DNA of 52,877 nucleotides from Pseudobutyrivibrio sp. OR37. Lineage in GTDB: Bacteria; Bacillota; Clostridia; Lachnospirales; Lachnospiraceae. The notes under the pieces were generated by a model. That model saw nothing but the letters and a program-made list of their open reading frames with translations, ran no database searches and was not told the origin of the DNA. Position numbers and translations under genes: made by a program. The stretch lies in the NCBI RefSeq assembly GCF_900113655.1, contig NZ_FOQF01000025.1, forward strand, positions 1 through 52,877, read 5' to 3'. How positions within the stretch are numbered: position 1 is the stretch's first letter; each line of letters opens with the position of its first letter. Below are positions 1 through 6,576 of this stretch, piece by piece.

Positions 1-207
1 CAGACCTTAGGTATGAAAGATTTATACTCTCACAGAAAAGAAACCATAGAAAGAATCTTCGGAACAGCCAAAGAGAATCATGGTTTTAGATATACGCAGA
101 TGTATGGGAAGGCGCGCATGGTAATGAAGGTTGCGCTTACCTTTGCGTGTATGAATTTAAAGAAGCTGGCAAAGATACAGCAAGAATGGGATTTAGAAAT
201 GGCCTAA
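1..207 (+). CDS. IS1182-family transposase, C-terminal fragment
   Basis: The reading frame is open from the first base, so the gene enters from the left edge and only its last 68 codons are visible. The segment RKETIERIFGTAKENHG followed by FACMNLKKLA is the C-terminal end of the DDE transposase domain of IS1182-type elements, in which the last catalytic Glu lies in the ETIER stretch. It would cut and join DNA for transposition of its own element. Whether the element is intact cannot be judged, because the rest lies outside the window. Two hairpins follow the stop codon. Family assignment is from memory of the motif. Confidence 0.75.
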   Translation, partial: QTLGMKDLYSHRKETIERIFGTAKENHGFRYTQMYGKARMVMKVALTFACMNLKKLAKIQQEWDLEMA

Positions 208-257
208 AGGAAGGCCTTTTTACATAAAAATCAAAATATAATCTTAGAAAAATGGAA

Positions 258-290
258 AGGATGCTGCAAAACTTAGTTTTGCAGCATCCT
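258..290. terminator. Perfect 16-bp hairpin downstream of the transposase
   Basis: Arms at 258-273 and 275-290 are perfectly complementary around a single central base (AGGATGCTGCAAAACT and its complement). It is 50 bp past the transposase stop and is followed by TCTTTGTC rather than a long T run. It could be the transposase terminator, or part of the end of the IS element. Confidence 0.5.
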
Positions 291-307
291 CTTTGTCTAC
301 ACTCTGT

Positions 308-340
308 AATCTCACATACAGTTGTATGTGAGATTTTTTT
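308..340 (+). terminator. Rho-independent terminator
   Basis: Arms AATCTCACATACA (308-320) and TGTATGTGAGATT (323-335) enclose a 2-base loop and run into a T tract to 340. This is a good intrinsic terminator for plus-strand transcription leaving the transposase. Confidence 0.75.
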
Positions 341-571
341 ATTAGCTTTAGGTTGGGGAACCTATTCAATATACGCCTTCACTTTTCTAGTGAGGCTAGA
401 ATTCTTTTGGCTATCATTTCGATAGCATATTTCATGGTAAGTTGGATTTTTCGTATCCATGCGCAGCAAGCAGGATATGGTTTATTTTCTGTACCTTTTT
501 GCACTCTTTTTTTGCGAAGGCAGGGTGACAGAGGAATACTTTACACGGAAATAAGTAACTATTTTGTTTTG
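341..571. other. Gene-less stretch between terminator and tRNA remnant
   Basis: I see no convincing gene here. Short open frames exist on both strands but lack ribosome sites and resemble no family. On the minus strand this DNA would be the downstream flank of the tRNA remnant. Confidence 0.5.
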
Positions 572-600
572 TGCGGGTGACAGGACTTGAACCTGCACGG
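572..600 (-). pseudogene. 3' end of a tRNA gene (probably tRNA-Leu), truncated
   Basis: Read on the minus strand, this contains a T-arm (GCAGG, loop TTCAAGT, CCTGT) followed by a 3' acceptor strand CACCCGC and discriminator A. The preceding CCGT fits the end of a long variable arm, as in tRNA-Leu. The matching 5' acceptor GCGGGTG, D-arm and anticodon arm are absent: the sequence turns directly into the TTACCACT palindrome array. A tRNA 3' end without its body is what integrases leave as an attachment-site copy, but a truncation by repeat expansion is also possible. Confidence 0.7.
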
Positions 601-603
601 AGA

Positions 604-1169
604 TTACCACTGCGGAAGCTGATGTGGGAAGCCATAGTGGTAAAGTAAGCCGGAAATTACCACTGTGAAGCCGATGCAGGGAAGCCACAGTGGTAAAGGA
701 AGCCGGAAATTACCACTGTGAAGCCGATGCAGGGAAGCCACAGTGGTAAAGGAAGCCGGAGATTACCACTGTGAAGCTGATGAATGGAAACGCAGTGGTA
801 AAGGAAGCCGGAAATTACCACTGCGGAGCCGATGCGGGAAGCCACAGTGGTAAAGGAAGCCGGAAATTACCACTGCGGAGCTGATGCAGGAAGCCACAGT
901 GGTAAAGTAAGCCGGAAATTACCACTGTGAAGCCGATGCAGGGAACCACAGTGGTAAAGCAAGCCAGAGATTACCACTGCGGAAGCCGATGCAGGAAGCC
1001 GCAGTGGTAAAGTAAGCCAGAAATTACCACTGCGAAAGCTGATGCAGGAAGCCGCAGTGGTAAAGTAAGCCGGAAATTACCACTGCGGAGCCGATGCAGG
1101 GAAGCCACAGTGGTAAAGGAAGCCGGAAATTACCACTGTGGAAGTTGATGCAGGGAACCACAGTGGTAA
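604..1169. repeat. Array 1: 11 tandem palindromic units, TTACCACT...AGTGGTAA, ~52.6 bp period
   Basis: Units begin at 604, 657, 710, 763, 814, 867, 919, 971, 1024, 1077 and 1130. Each starts with TTACCACTG and ends with CAGTGGTAA (TAGTGGTAA in the first), so each can form a hairpin with a 9-11 bp stem. The interior is a variation on GAAGCCGATGCAGGGAAGC, and units are joined by about 13 bp resembling AGTAAGCCGGAAA. Periods are 51-53 bp. The array begins 3 bp after the tRNA remnant and ends 38 bp before a nuclease-like gene. It is not a CRISPR, because interior and linker are both conserved. Confidence 0.92.
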
Positions 1170-1207
1170 AGCAGAAGTCAGAAAAGCCAAAAAAGAAAAG
1201 GAGTATT

Positions 1208-2029
1208 ATGAGTAAAGCTATAATTGATGTTTTAAACAAGGAAAGAAATCAACTTATCATGGAAAAAGAAAGATTAGAGAAAGTAATTGTCCCAGATGAT
1301 GGTAGTTATTTGGAAATTAAGAAGAACAAGGGAAAGTATGTCCAGTATTATAAGTGTAGCAAAAAGGGAAATAGCATGGCTTCAGCCAAAACTTTTATTA
1401 GAAAAAGTGATTTAGATATCGCAAAGCAGCTTGCTCAGTCTGAATTCGATAGGAAGCTTTATGCAGATATCAATACCAGATTCAATAGATTAGATTCTTT
1501 GCTAAGCTATTATAGCAATAATAGAATAAGTGATTTATATTCAAAGTTATCCCCTGAAAGAAGAGCATTGATAGAAAGTACTTATTTAGATGATGAGAAT
1601 TATATAAAGCAGTGGCAAGAGTTATATGCAAACAAAGATGATGAATACATAAGTAAGTACCCCATCGAAACCCAATATTACACCGAAAAAGGCGAACATG
1701 TCAGATCAAAGTCTGAAATGATAATAGCAGACAAGCTTTCCAAAGCAGGTGTTCCTTATGTATATGAGCCAGCCTGTGATTTGAATAAGAAAGGACTTCA
1801 CCCAGATTTCGCTGTACTCAACATAACAACTAGAGAGACATATTTCTATGAGCATTTTGGGATGATGGATAAGCCAGAGTATGCCACAGCAGCAATAAGA
1901 AAGATTGCTAAGTATCGCGAGCTAGGATACGAGTATGGGCAGAAGCTGTTGTTTACATTCGAGACTGGTGGAGATGGATTAAGTATAAAAGATTTAAAAA
2001 TAATAATTGAAAAATATTTACGAAATTAA
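1208..2029 (+). CDS. Putative PD-(D/E)XK-type nuclease, 273 aa
   Basis: The start is ATG 1208, which has AAAAGGAG five bases upstream. An in-frame ATG at 1094 lies inside the palindrome array and would translate repeat sequence. The N-terminal half (to about residue 150) is charged and helical. The C-terminal half has the layout of a restriction-endonuclease fold: E170 in RSKSEMIIADKL, then HPDF (H198-P199-D200-F201), then YEHFG with E215, then a helix and GQKLLFTF. D200 and E215 would be the metal ligands; the residue two after E215 is Phe, not the usual Lys, so the assignment is probable rather than certain. Its substrate is unknown. It stands alone between the palindrome array and a sigma factor operon. 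Confidence 0.65.
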   Translation: MSKAIIDVLNKERNQLIMEKERLEKVIVPDDGSYLEIKKNKGKYVQYYKCSKKGNSMASAKTFIRKSDLDIAKQLAQSEFDRKLYADINTRFNRLDSLLSYYSNNRISDLYSKLSPERRALIESTYLDDENYIKQWQELYANKDDEYISKYPIETQYYTEKGEHVRSKSEMIIADKLSKAGVPYVYEPACDLNKKGLHPDFAVLNITTRETYFYEHFGMMDKPEYATAAIRKIAKYRELGYEYGQKLLFTFETGGDGLSIKDLKIIIEKYLRN

Positions 2030-2038
2030 TAATTTTAC

Positions 2039-2067
2039 TGTCATATTTTGTCATCATTAGTCGTATT
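2039..2067 (+). promoter_or_regulatory. Possible ECF-type promoter of the sigma factor operon
   Basis: TGTCAT (2039-2044) and CGTATT (2062-2067) are 17 bp apart, which resembles the form of autoregulated ECF promoters. A second TGTCAT lies at 2050-2055. This is a pattern match only. Confidence 0.3.
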
Positions 2068-2107
2068 ATAAGTGAAGGCCTTTCAAAAAACATACGAGGT
2101 GAAAAAG

Positions 2108-2617
2108 ATGCCATATATGAATAGCCATAACGTGCAACAGCTTGTAAATCGATATTCTGATATGATTCTAAGGATTAGTTTTATGCAGCTGAAAAGTACT
2201 GATGATGCAGAAGATATTTGCCAAGATGTATTTATGAAACTTTTAACTGGGGATTTTCAGTTCGAAAGTGAAGCGCATGAAAAAGCTTGGATTATCCGCA
2301 CAACTATAAATGCATGCAGAGATCATATGCGAACAAGTTTCTGGAAAAGAGCGACCGTATTAGATGAAGCCTATGGAATTCATGCAACAATGCAACAAGA
2401 TTCAGAGATGCTAGAAATCATCATGACATTACCTAAGAACTATAGAACCAGTATTTATCTGCATTATTACGAAGGATATTCAGTAAATGAAATCGGGACA
2501 ATGCTAAATAAACCTGCAAATACCATATCTGCATATTTATCTAGGGGAAGAAAGAAATTAAGACCGTTATTGAAAGATGCTTATGATTTGCAGTGTAGTT
2601 CACTTGAAAGGAGTTAA
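2108..2617 (+). CDS. ECF-family RNA polymerase sigma factor
   Basis: A 169-residue sigma-70 factor of the extracytoplasmic-function type, which directs RNA polymerase to stress-response promoters. Region 2 is at residues 10-80, with the core-binding DAEDICQDVF at 33-42. Region 4 is at about 108-152, with the helix-turn-helix YSVNEIGTMLNKPANTISAYL. I chose ATG 2108, which has GAGGTGA five bases upstream; a GTG at 2072 has no ribosome site. The next gene starts 2 bp after the stop and encodes a membrane protein with the layout of an anti-sigma factor, so the two probably form a sigma/anti-sigma switch. The signal sensed is unknown. Confidence 0.85.
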   Translation: MPYMNSHNVQQLVNRYSDMILRISFMQLKSTDDAEDICQDVFMKLLTGDFQFESEAHEKAWIIRTTINACRDHMRTSFWKRATVLDEAYGIHATMQQDSEMLEIIMTLPKNYRTSIYLHYYEGYSVNEIGTMLNKPANTISAYLSRGRKKLRPLLKDAYDLQCSSLERS

Positions 2618-2619
2618 TC

Positions 2620-3414
2620 ATGGATAAAGATTTACGAGAAGAGATAATAGAATCTATGGATGCAATTTGTTTTTCACCTTCAGATAAGAAAAGGATTGTG
2701 GCTAATCTTACACAAGCTAAGATTACACCAATTGAAAGAGAGGGCAAAAATATGAAGAAATGGAAGCTGCCAAAGGTAGCAGTAATTGCAGTAACAGTTA
2801 TAGCTTTGACTGGTGGAGTAGCTTATGCAGCAGGTACGATTTCAAGCACTTCAGTAGGTTCATCGATATTCGATTATAAATACACCTATGAAAAGCTTGA
2901 TAAGATATATGATAAGGCAGGATTTGAAGGATATATTATAGAGGAATTCTCAAATGGATATTCCTTTGATAAAGCTGCAGTTTTAAAAGTTAATGGGCAG
3001 GATAAAAATTTAAACAATGTTAAATCTTGGAATGAAATTGATGTAAAGTATGAGAATGCTCAAGGAGATGAAATAGGCCTTGCATTGGACGAAAGTATAA
3101 ATACAGGAGAGACTGAAGACGATAGGACTCCATCCTCATCAAGAGACATAAATGGAATCATTGTTAAATATAACGAGGATGAGTATGTATTTTTGCCAGG
3201 TAATATGGAAAACAATGTGCCAGAAGAAATAAAAAAGAGGGCTGAAAATGATGAACATTACATTATTAGTTATGGTTCAGATGAAGAAGAGCATTCAACA
3301 TTCACTAGTATTAATTTTGTGAAAGATGATGTCTATTATTTGATATATGGACAGAATACAACCCTTTCAGAGGATGACTTTTATTCAATGGCAGAAGAGA
3401 TTATTAATGAATAA
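2620..3414 (+). CDS. Single-pass membrane protein, probable anti-sigma factor
   Basis: A 264-residue protein translationally coupled to the ECF sigma gene. Residues 1-50 are a cytoplasmic segment that would bind the sigma factor; residues 52-71 are a hydrophobic span (VAVIAVTVIALTGGVAYAAG); the rest is an acidic extracellular domain of about 190 residues. The end resembles the DUF4367 type of domain (INFVKDDVYYLIYGQ...LSEDDFYSMAEEI), a match from memory. The role as anti-sigma factor is inferred from topology and gene order, since no zinc-binding anti-sigma motif is visible. A terminator follows the stop. Confidence 0.65.
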   Translation: MDKDLREEIIESMDAICFSPSDKKRIVANLTQAKITPIEREGKNMKKWKLPKVAVIAVTVIALTGGVAYAAGTISSTSVGSSIFDYKYTYEKLDKIYDKAGFEGYIIEEFSNGYSFDKAAVLKVNGQDKNLNNVKSWNEIDVKYENAQGDEIGLALDESINTGETEDDRTPSSSRDINGIIVKYNEDEYVFLPGNMENNVPEEIKKRAENDEHYIISYGSDEEEHSTFTSINFVKDDVYYLIYGQNTTLSEDDFYSMAEEIINE

Positions 3415-3421
3415 CAAAGAA

Positions 3422-3458
3422 CCGGAGATTTTCTAATAAAAGAAATCTCCGGATTTTT
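3422..3458 (+). terminator. Rho-independent terminator of the sigma operon
   Basis: CCGGAGATTT (3422-3431) pairs perfectly with AAATCTCCGG (3443-3452), followed by ATTTTTGTT. It closes the two-gene operon and lies just before the convergent peptidase gene. Confidence 0.85.
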
Positions 3459-3480
3459 GTTATTATAATGAAAAAAATGT

Positions 3481-4428
3481 CTATACATTAACGCTGCGCT
3501 TGATAGCTTCGCACATAACCTGGTTAGCCAAAGTACCAACCACATCCAGTGAAGCTTCCACTGAACCTAAGGATATGGCGTAGATGCTGTCACCGTCCAT
3601 AGATGTGTGGACAGGGCGAATGCAACGGGCATAGGCATCATGTGTCATGCCAGCAAGCTTGCAAAGCTGAGTCTTGTTGAACTTTGCATTCGTAAATACG
3701 ATACCGATAGTAGTGTTAGTAGTTACCCCGGCAGGTGGATTTGCTACCATGTCATACATAAGCTCCTCGCAGGAAACATCGTTAAGTGAAGAGCCATCAG
3801 CAGACAATACACCGGCGATGCGCTTGTTGTCTACATAATCATAAACATCTCCAACAGCGTTTGTGCATACAATTGCGCCCACCTTCAAATCTCCTAAAGC
3901 AACAGCGTAGCTTGCGATACCTGATTTTGTACATCTATCAGGGCCAAGTAATTTTCCTACTGTGGCGCCACAACCAGCACCAAAGCAACCTGATTGGAAA
4001 TTACCGGCAGCGCCCTCAAAAGCAAGGGAAGCAGCCTTGTAACCCATTTCCTTATCCGGGTAAACATCATTTCTGCCATAGCCTAAATCAAAAATATCTG
4101 ATTGGCAAACAAGTGGAACAACCACATCTCCAACAGGAAATCCAATGCCATGTTCAGCTAAATATTTCATAACACCGCCAGCAGCATCTAGACCAAAGGC
4201 TGATCCGCCGCCTAAAACTACAGCGTGAATTACCTCTGCGGCAGCAAGTGGGTCCATAAGACCTGATTCGCGACTGGCAGGGCCGCCACCTCTAATATCT
4301 AAACCGCAAGGCGCACTTTCAGGTGCGATGATAACGGTAACACCTGTGCCAGCGTAAGCCTCCTCAACTTGACCAATTTTCACATTGCCAATATCTGTAA
4401 TAGGAATTTCTTTTAAAAGTTTATTCAT
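3481..4428 (-). CDS. Peptidase family S58 (DmpA / P1 aminopeptidase-like)
   Basis: A 315-residue protein of the N-terminal nucleophile group that includes L-aminopeptidase/D-esterase DmpA, beta-aminopeptidases and the pantetheine hydrolase ThnT. Features of the family are TGVTVI near the start, the glycine-rich GLDIRGGGPASRESGLMDP (residues 43-61), VVLGGGSAFGLDAAGGV, and TTNTTIGIVFTNA. In ThnT the precursor cuts itself before a Thr preceded by Asn; here the NTT motif suggests the same, whereas DmpA uses a Ser. That cleavage is inferred. It is transcribed alone, back to back with the GntR operon. Substrate is unknown; C-terminal PVHTSMDGDSIYAISLG also fits the family. Confidence 0.85.
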   Translation of the reverse strand: MNKLLKEIPITDIGNVKIGQVEEAYAGTGVTVIIAPESAPCGLDIRGGGPASRESGLMDPLAAAEVIHAVVLGGGSAFGLDAAGGVMKYLAEHGIGFPVGDVVVPLVCQSDIFDLGYGRNDVYPDKEMGYKAASLAFEGAAGNFQSGCFGAGCGATVGKLLGPDRCTKSGIASYAVALGDLKVGAIVCTNAVGDVYDYVDNKRIAGVLSADGSSLNDVSCEELMYDMVANPPAGVTTNTTIGIVFTNAKFNKTQLCKLAGMTHDAYARCIRPVHTSMDGDSIYAISLGSVEASLDVVGTLANQVMCEAIKRSVNV

Positions 4429-4552
4429 TTGATTTCTCCCAATTCATTAAAAGTATCGATTCAGACCGCCCAGCCAACTAAGCATAATCAGCAGCCCAGC
4501 CCAACCTAAGTTTAATTATAATACTTCTTTCAAAAGAAATGTGTAAAAAATC

Positions 4553-4596
4553 TTGACGGCTATAGTATCATAGTGTACTATACAGATAGTACACTA
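4553..4596 (+). promoter_or_regulatory. Promoter with overlapping YtrA-type operator
   Basis: TTGACG (4553-4558) and TACTAT (4576-4581) are spaced by exactly 17 bp. A perfect inverted repeat with 11-bp arms, TAGTGTACTAT (4571-4581) and ATAGTACACTA (4586-4596), covers the -10 box and the start site. The outer AGTGTA...TACACT half-sites, 12 bp apart, closely resemble the operator I recall for the YtrA regulators of Bacillus (same half-sites, 13 bp apart). Binding here would block polymerase, so autorepression of the operon is likely. Confidence 0.85.
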
Positions 4597-4623
4597 GTAC
4601 AAACGAACAGGAGGAGTGTGGAT

Positions 4624-4977
4624 ATGCAGTATGATTCAAAAATACCCATTTATTTGCAGGTGATTAAATTCCTCAAAACCGACATTATTAGCGGGCAAAT
4701 AAAGTGCGGACAGAAGCTACCATCCAGCCGCGAGCTGGCAGTAACATATACGATTAATCCTAACACCGCAGCCCGTGTTTATCAGGAACTGGAGCGTGAG
4801 GGTGTGTGCTATACCAAGCGAGGTATGGGCACTTTTGTAACAGAGGATGAAGGAGTGATTACAATGCTAAGAGAGCAGATGGCAGAGGAAGCATTAGATG
4901 TATTTTTAAAATCTATGAGCGAATTAGGGATATCTATTGATGAAGCGGTAGAGCTTCTAAAGCAAAGGGAGGAATAA
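4624..4977 (+). CDS. GntR-family repressor, YtrA subfamily
   Basis: A 117-residue regulator with a winged helix at about residues 5-72 (PIYLQVIKFLKTDIISG, then LPSSRELAVTYTINPNTAARVYQELEREG), followed by a short helical tail and no ligand domain, which is the definition of the YtrA subgroup. I chose ATG 4624, which has AGGAGG nine bases upstream; longer frames would start within the operator. It sits first in an operon with an ABC ATPase and a permease, the usual setting. YtrA proteins generally repress their own transporter operon until a cell-envelope stress such as a cell-wall antibiotic; the inducer here is unknown. Confidence 0.9.
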   Translation: MQYDSKIPIYLQVIKFLKTDIISGQIKCGQKLPSSRELAVTYTINPNTAARVYQELEREGVCYTKRGMGTFVTEDEGVITMLREQMAEEALDVFLKSMSELGISIDEAVELLKQREE

Positions 4978-4979
4978 CT

Positions 4980-5690
4980 ATGCTAGAAAGTATTGATGTA
5001 ACCAAAAAATTTGTGGGCAAGACAGCTGTGGATGGAATCACTATGCAGCTTGAACCAGGGCACATATATGCATTGCTTGGGCCAAACGGAAGTGGTAAGA
5101 CCACATGGATGAAAATGGCAGCAGGCCTTATAAAGCCTACCTCGGGACAGATTAGATATAACAATCAGCCTATTTCCATAGCTACCAGAAATGAAATTGC
5201 ATACATGTCAACAGAGCCATATTTCTATGATTGGATGACTGTTGGGGATGTTGGAAAATACTACGCAGATTTTTTCCAGGACTTCTCCATGGAAAGATAT
5301 GACTACATGCTTGAAAAAATGGATTTGGACAAGAAGCTAAAGGTTAAATCCCTTTCATCAGGTATGATGGCAAAGCTTAAGGTAGCAGCTACCATGGCGA
5401 GAGATGCAAAGGTTTATATGCTTGATGAGCCTCTTAACGGCATCGATTTGCTGGCAAGAGATTCAGTGATGAACATGATTTTGATGGCAGCAGACGAAAC
5501 CAAAACCTTATTGGTTTCCAGCCACTTGGTAGAGGAATTAGAATCAGTTGTGGATAAGGCAATCTTCATTAAGAGAGCCCAGTTCGCTGGAATGTATGAT
5601 GTAGAGGCACTTAGAACAGAAGAAAATACATCCTTGGCAGATAAATATCGTCAGGTGTTTTCTGATGTGGAAATGGGAGGAATTCAGTAA
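4980..5690 (+). CDS. ABC transporter ATP-binding protein (YtrB-like)
   Basis: A 236-residue ATPase of an ABC exporter. Walker A is GPNGSGKT at residues 34-41, the signature is LSSGMMAKL at about 125, and Walker B is VYMLDEP at about 144. The signature has S-S-G-M-M in place of S-G-G-Q, a drift common in this YtrB/BcrA-type group. Its ribosome site GGAGG lies inside the end of the regulator gene, two bases separate the genes, and the start of the permease overlaps its stop. It would power the membrane partner encoded next. Confidence 0.9.
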   Translation: MLESIDVTKKFVGKTAVDGITMQLEPGHIYALLGPNGSGKTTWMKMAAGLIKPTSGQIRYNNQPISIATRNEIAYMSTEPYFYDWMTVGDVGKYYADFFQDFSMERYDYMLEKMDLDKKLKVKSLSSGMMAKLKVAATMARDAKVYMLDEPLNGIDLLARDSVMNMILMAADETKTLLVSSHLVEELESVVDKAIFIKRAQFAGMYDVEALRTEENTSLADKYRQVFSDVEMGGIQ

Positions 5691-6442
5691 TGTTAAATCT
5701 TATTAAATATGAGTTCAGAAAAAGTTGGATTATCAAAGCAATCATTTTAGTGTTCACTGCTGTATTTGAATTGATGTTTATTGGTGGCACTATTTTTAAC
5801 AACGAAGATTTTTTAGGCATGGGAATAGCCTTCTTGTCCCTTACAACAATCTGTGCACTTTTCATTATTGGAGTGTACGGAATATTCAGATTGCATAAGG
5901 ATTTAACTACAAAACAAAGCTACATGCTTTTCATGACACCAAACAGTAGCTATAAGATTCTTGGGGCGAAGCTGATTGAAAATGCAGGCTCTATTTTAGT
6001 TGCCGGTTTATTTTACGTACTTTTAGCCATCGTTGATTTCACTTTCCTCATGGCGGCAAATGGTGAAATAAGAGAAGGAATTGAATTTTTAAATCAGATA
6101 CTGGGGGCACATTATTCAGTGGATACCTATGGCTTTGTAATGGTCAGCCTAAACCTTATTGTTATATGGATATTTACTATTGTTGTTGGATATCTTGCAG
6201 TCATCATTTCAGCAAGCATATTAAGTGGAAGAAAGTTCAGCGGTGTTATCAGCTTCATCATCTTCCTGATTATCAACGGGGTAGTGCAGAAGATTCATGG
6301 AATTATCCTGGAGCTAGTTGGATTTGATACTTTCGGATTTTCCACTGGAAAGACAGTGCTTGGATTAGTTTTTGATATCGTATTTGCGATAATTGTTTAC
6401 TTTGCTGCTGCATGGATTATGGATAACAAGCTATCTGTTTAA
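5690..6442 (+). CDS. ABC transporter permease, YtrA-operon type
   Basis: A 250-residue integral membrane protein with about six hydrophobic spans: near residues 15-35, 45-70, 100-125, 155-180, 185-205 and 225-245. The N-terminal MLNLIKYEFRKSW is typical for ABC-2-like permeases that pair with YtrB/BcrA ATPases. Its ATG shares one base with the stop codon of the ATPase gene, so the two are coupled. Substrate is unknown; the family includes bacitracin and lantibiotic-type exporters. No terminator is visible before the next gene 134 bp on. Confidence 0.85.
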   Translation: MLNLIKYEFRKSWIIKAIILVFTAVFELMFIGGTIFNNEDFLGMGIAFLSLTTICALFIIGVYGIFRLHKDLTTKQSYMLFMTPNSSYKILGAKLIENAGSILVAGLFYVLLAIVDFTFLMAANGEIREGIEFLNQILGAHYSVDTYGFVMVSLNLIVIWIFTIVVGYLAVIISASILSGRKFSGVISFIIFLIINGVVQKIHGIILELVGFDTFGFSTGKTVLGLVFDIVFAIIVYFAAAWIMDNKLSV

Positions 6443-6576
6443 GAATTTATTAAAATTATAAAATTTGTATAAATTATTTGTGATATCTATTTACATAAAA
6501 GAATAATGAAATTACACTAATTAGCAAATGTGTGTTAATCATTATGTGCCCTAAGGCAATTCAAGGAGGATGAAAC

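Noticed and set aside
353-580. 75-codon open frame on the plus strand, and several minus-strand frames through the array
   Set aside because: They have no ribosome sites, and those in the array only translate the repeat; the part ending near 580 is the tRNA remnant read as protein.
604-1169. CRISPR array
   Set aside because: Both the repeat-like parts and the parts between them are conserved from unit to unit; there are no unique spacers and no cas genes.
1094-1207. N-terminal extension of the nuclease gene
   Set aside because: The frame is open but runs through palindrome units; ATG 1208 has a good ribosome site.
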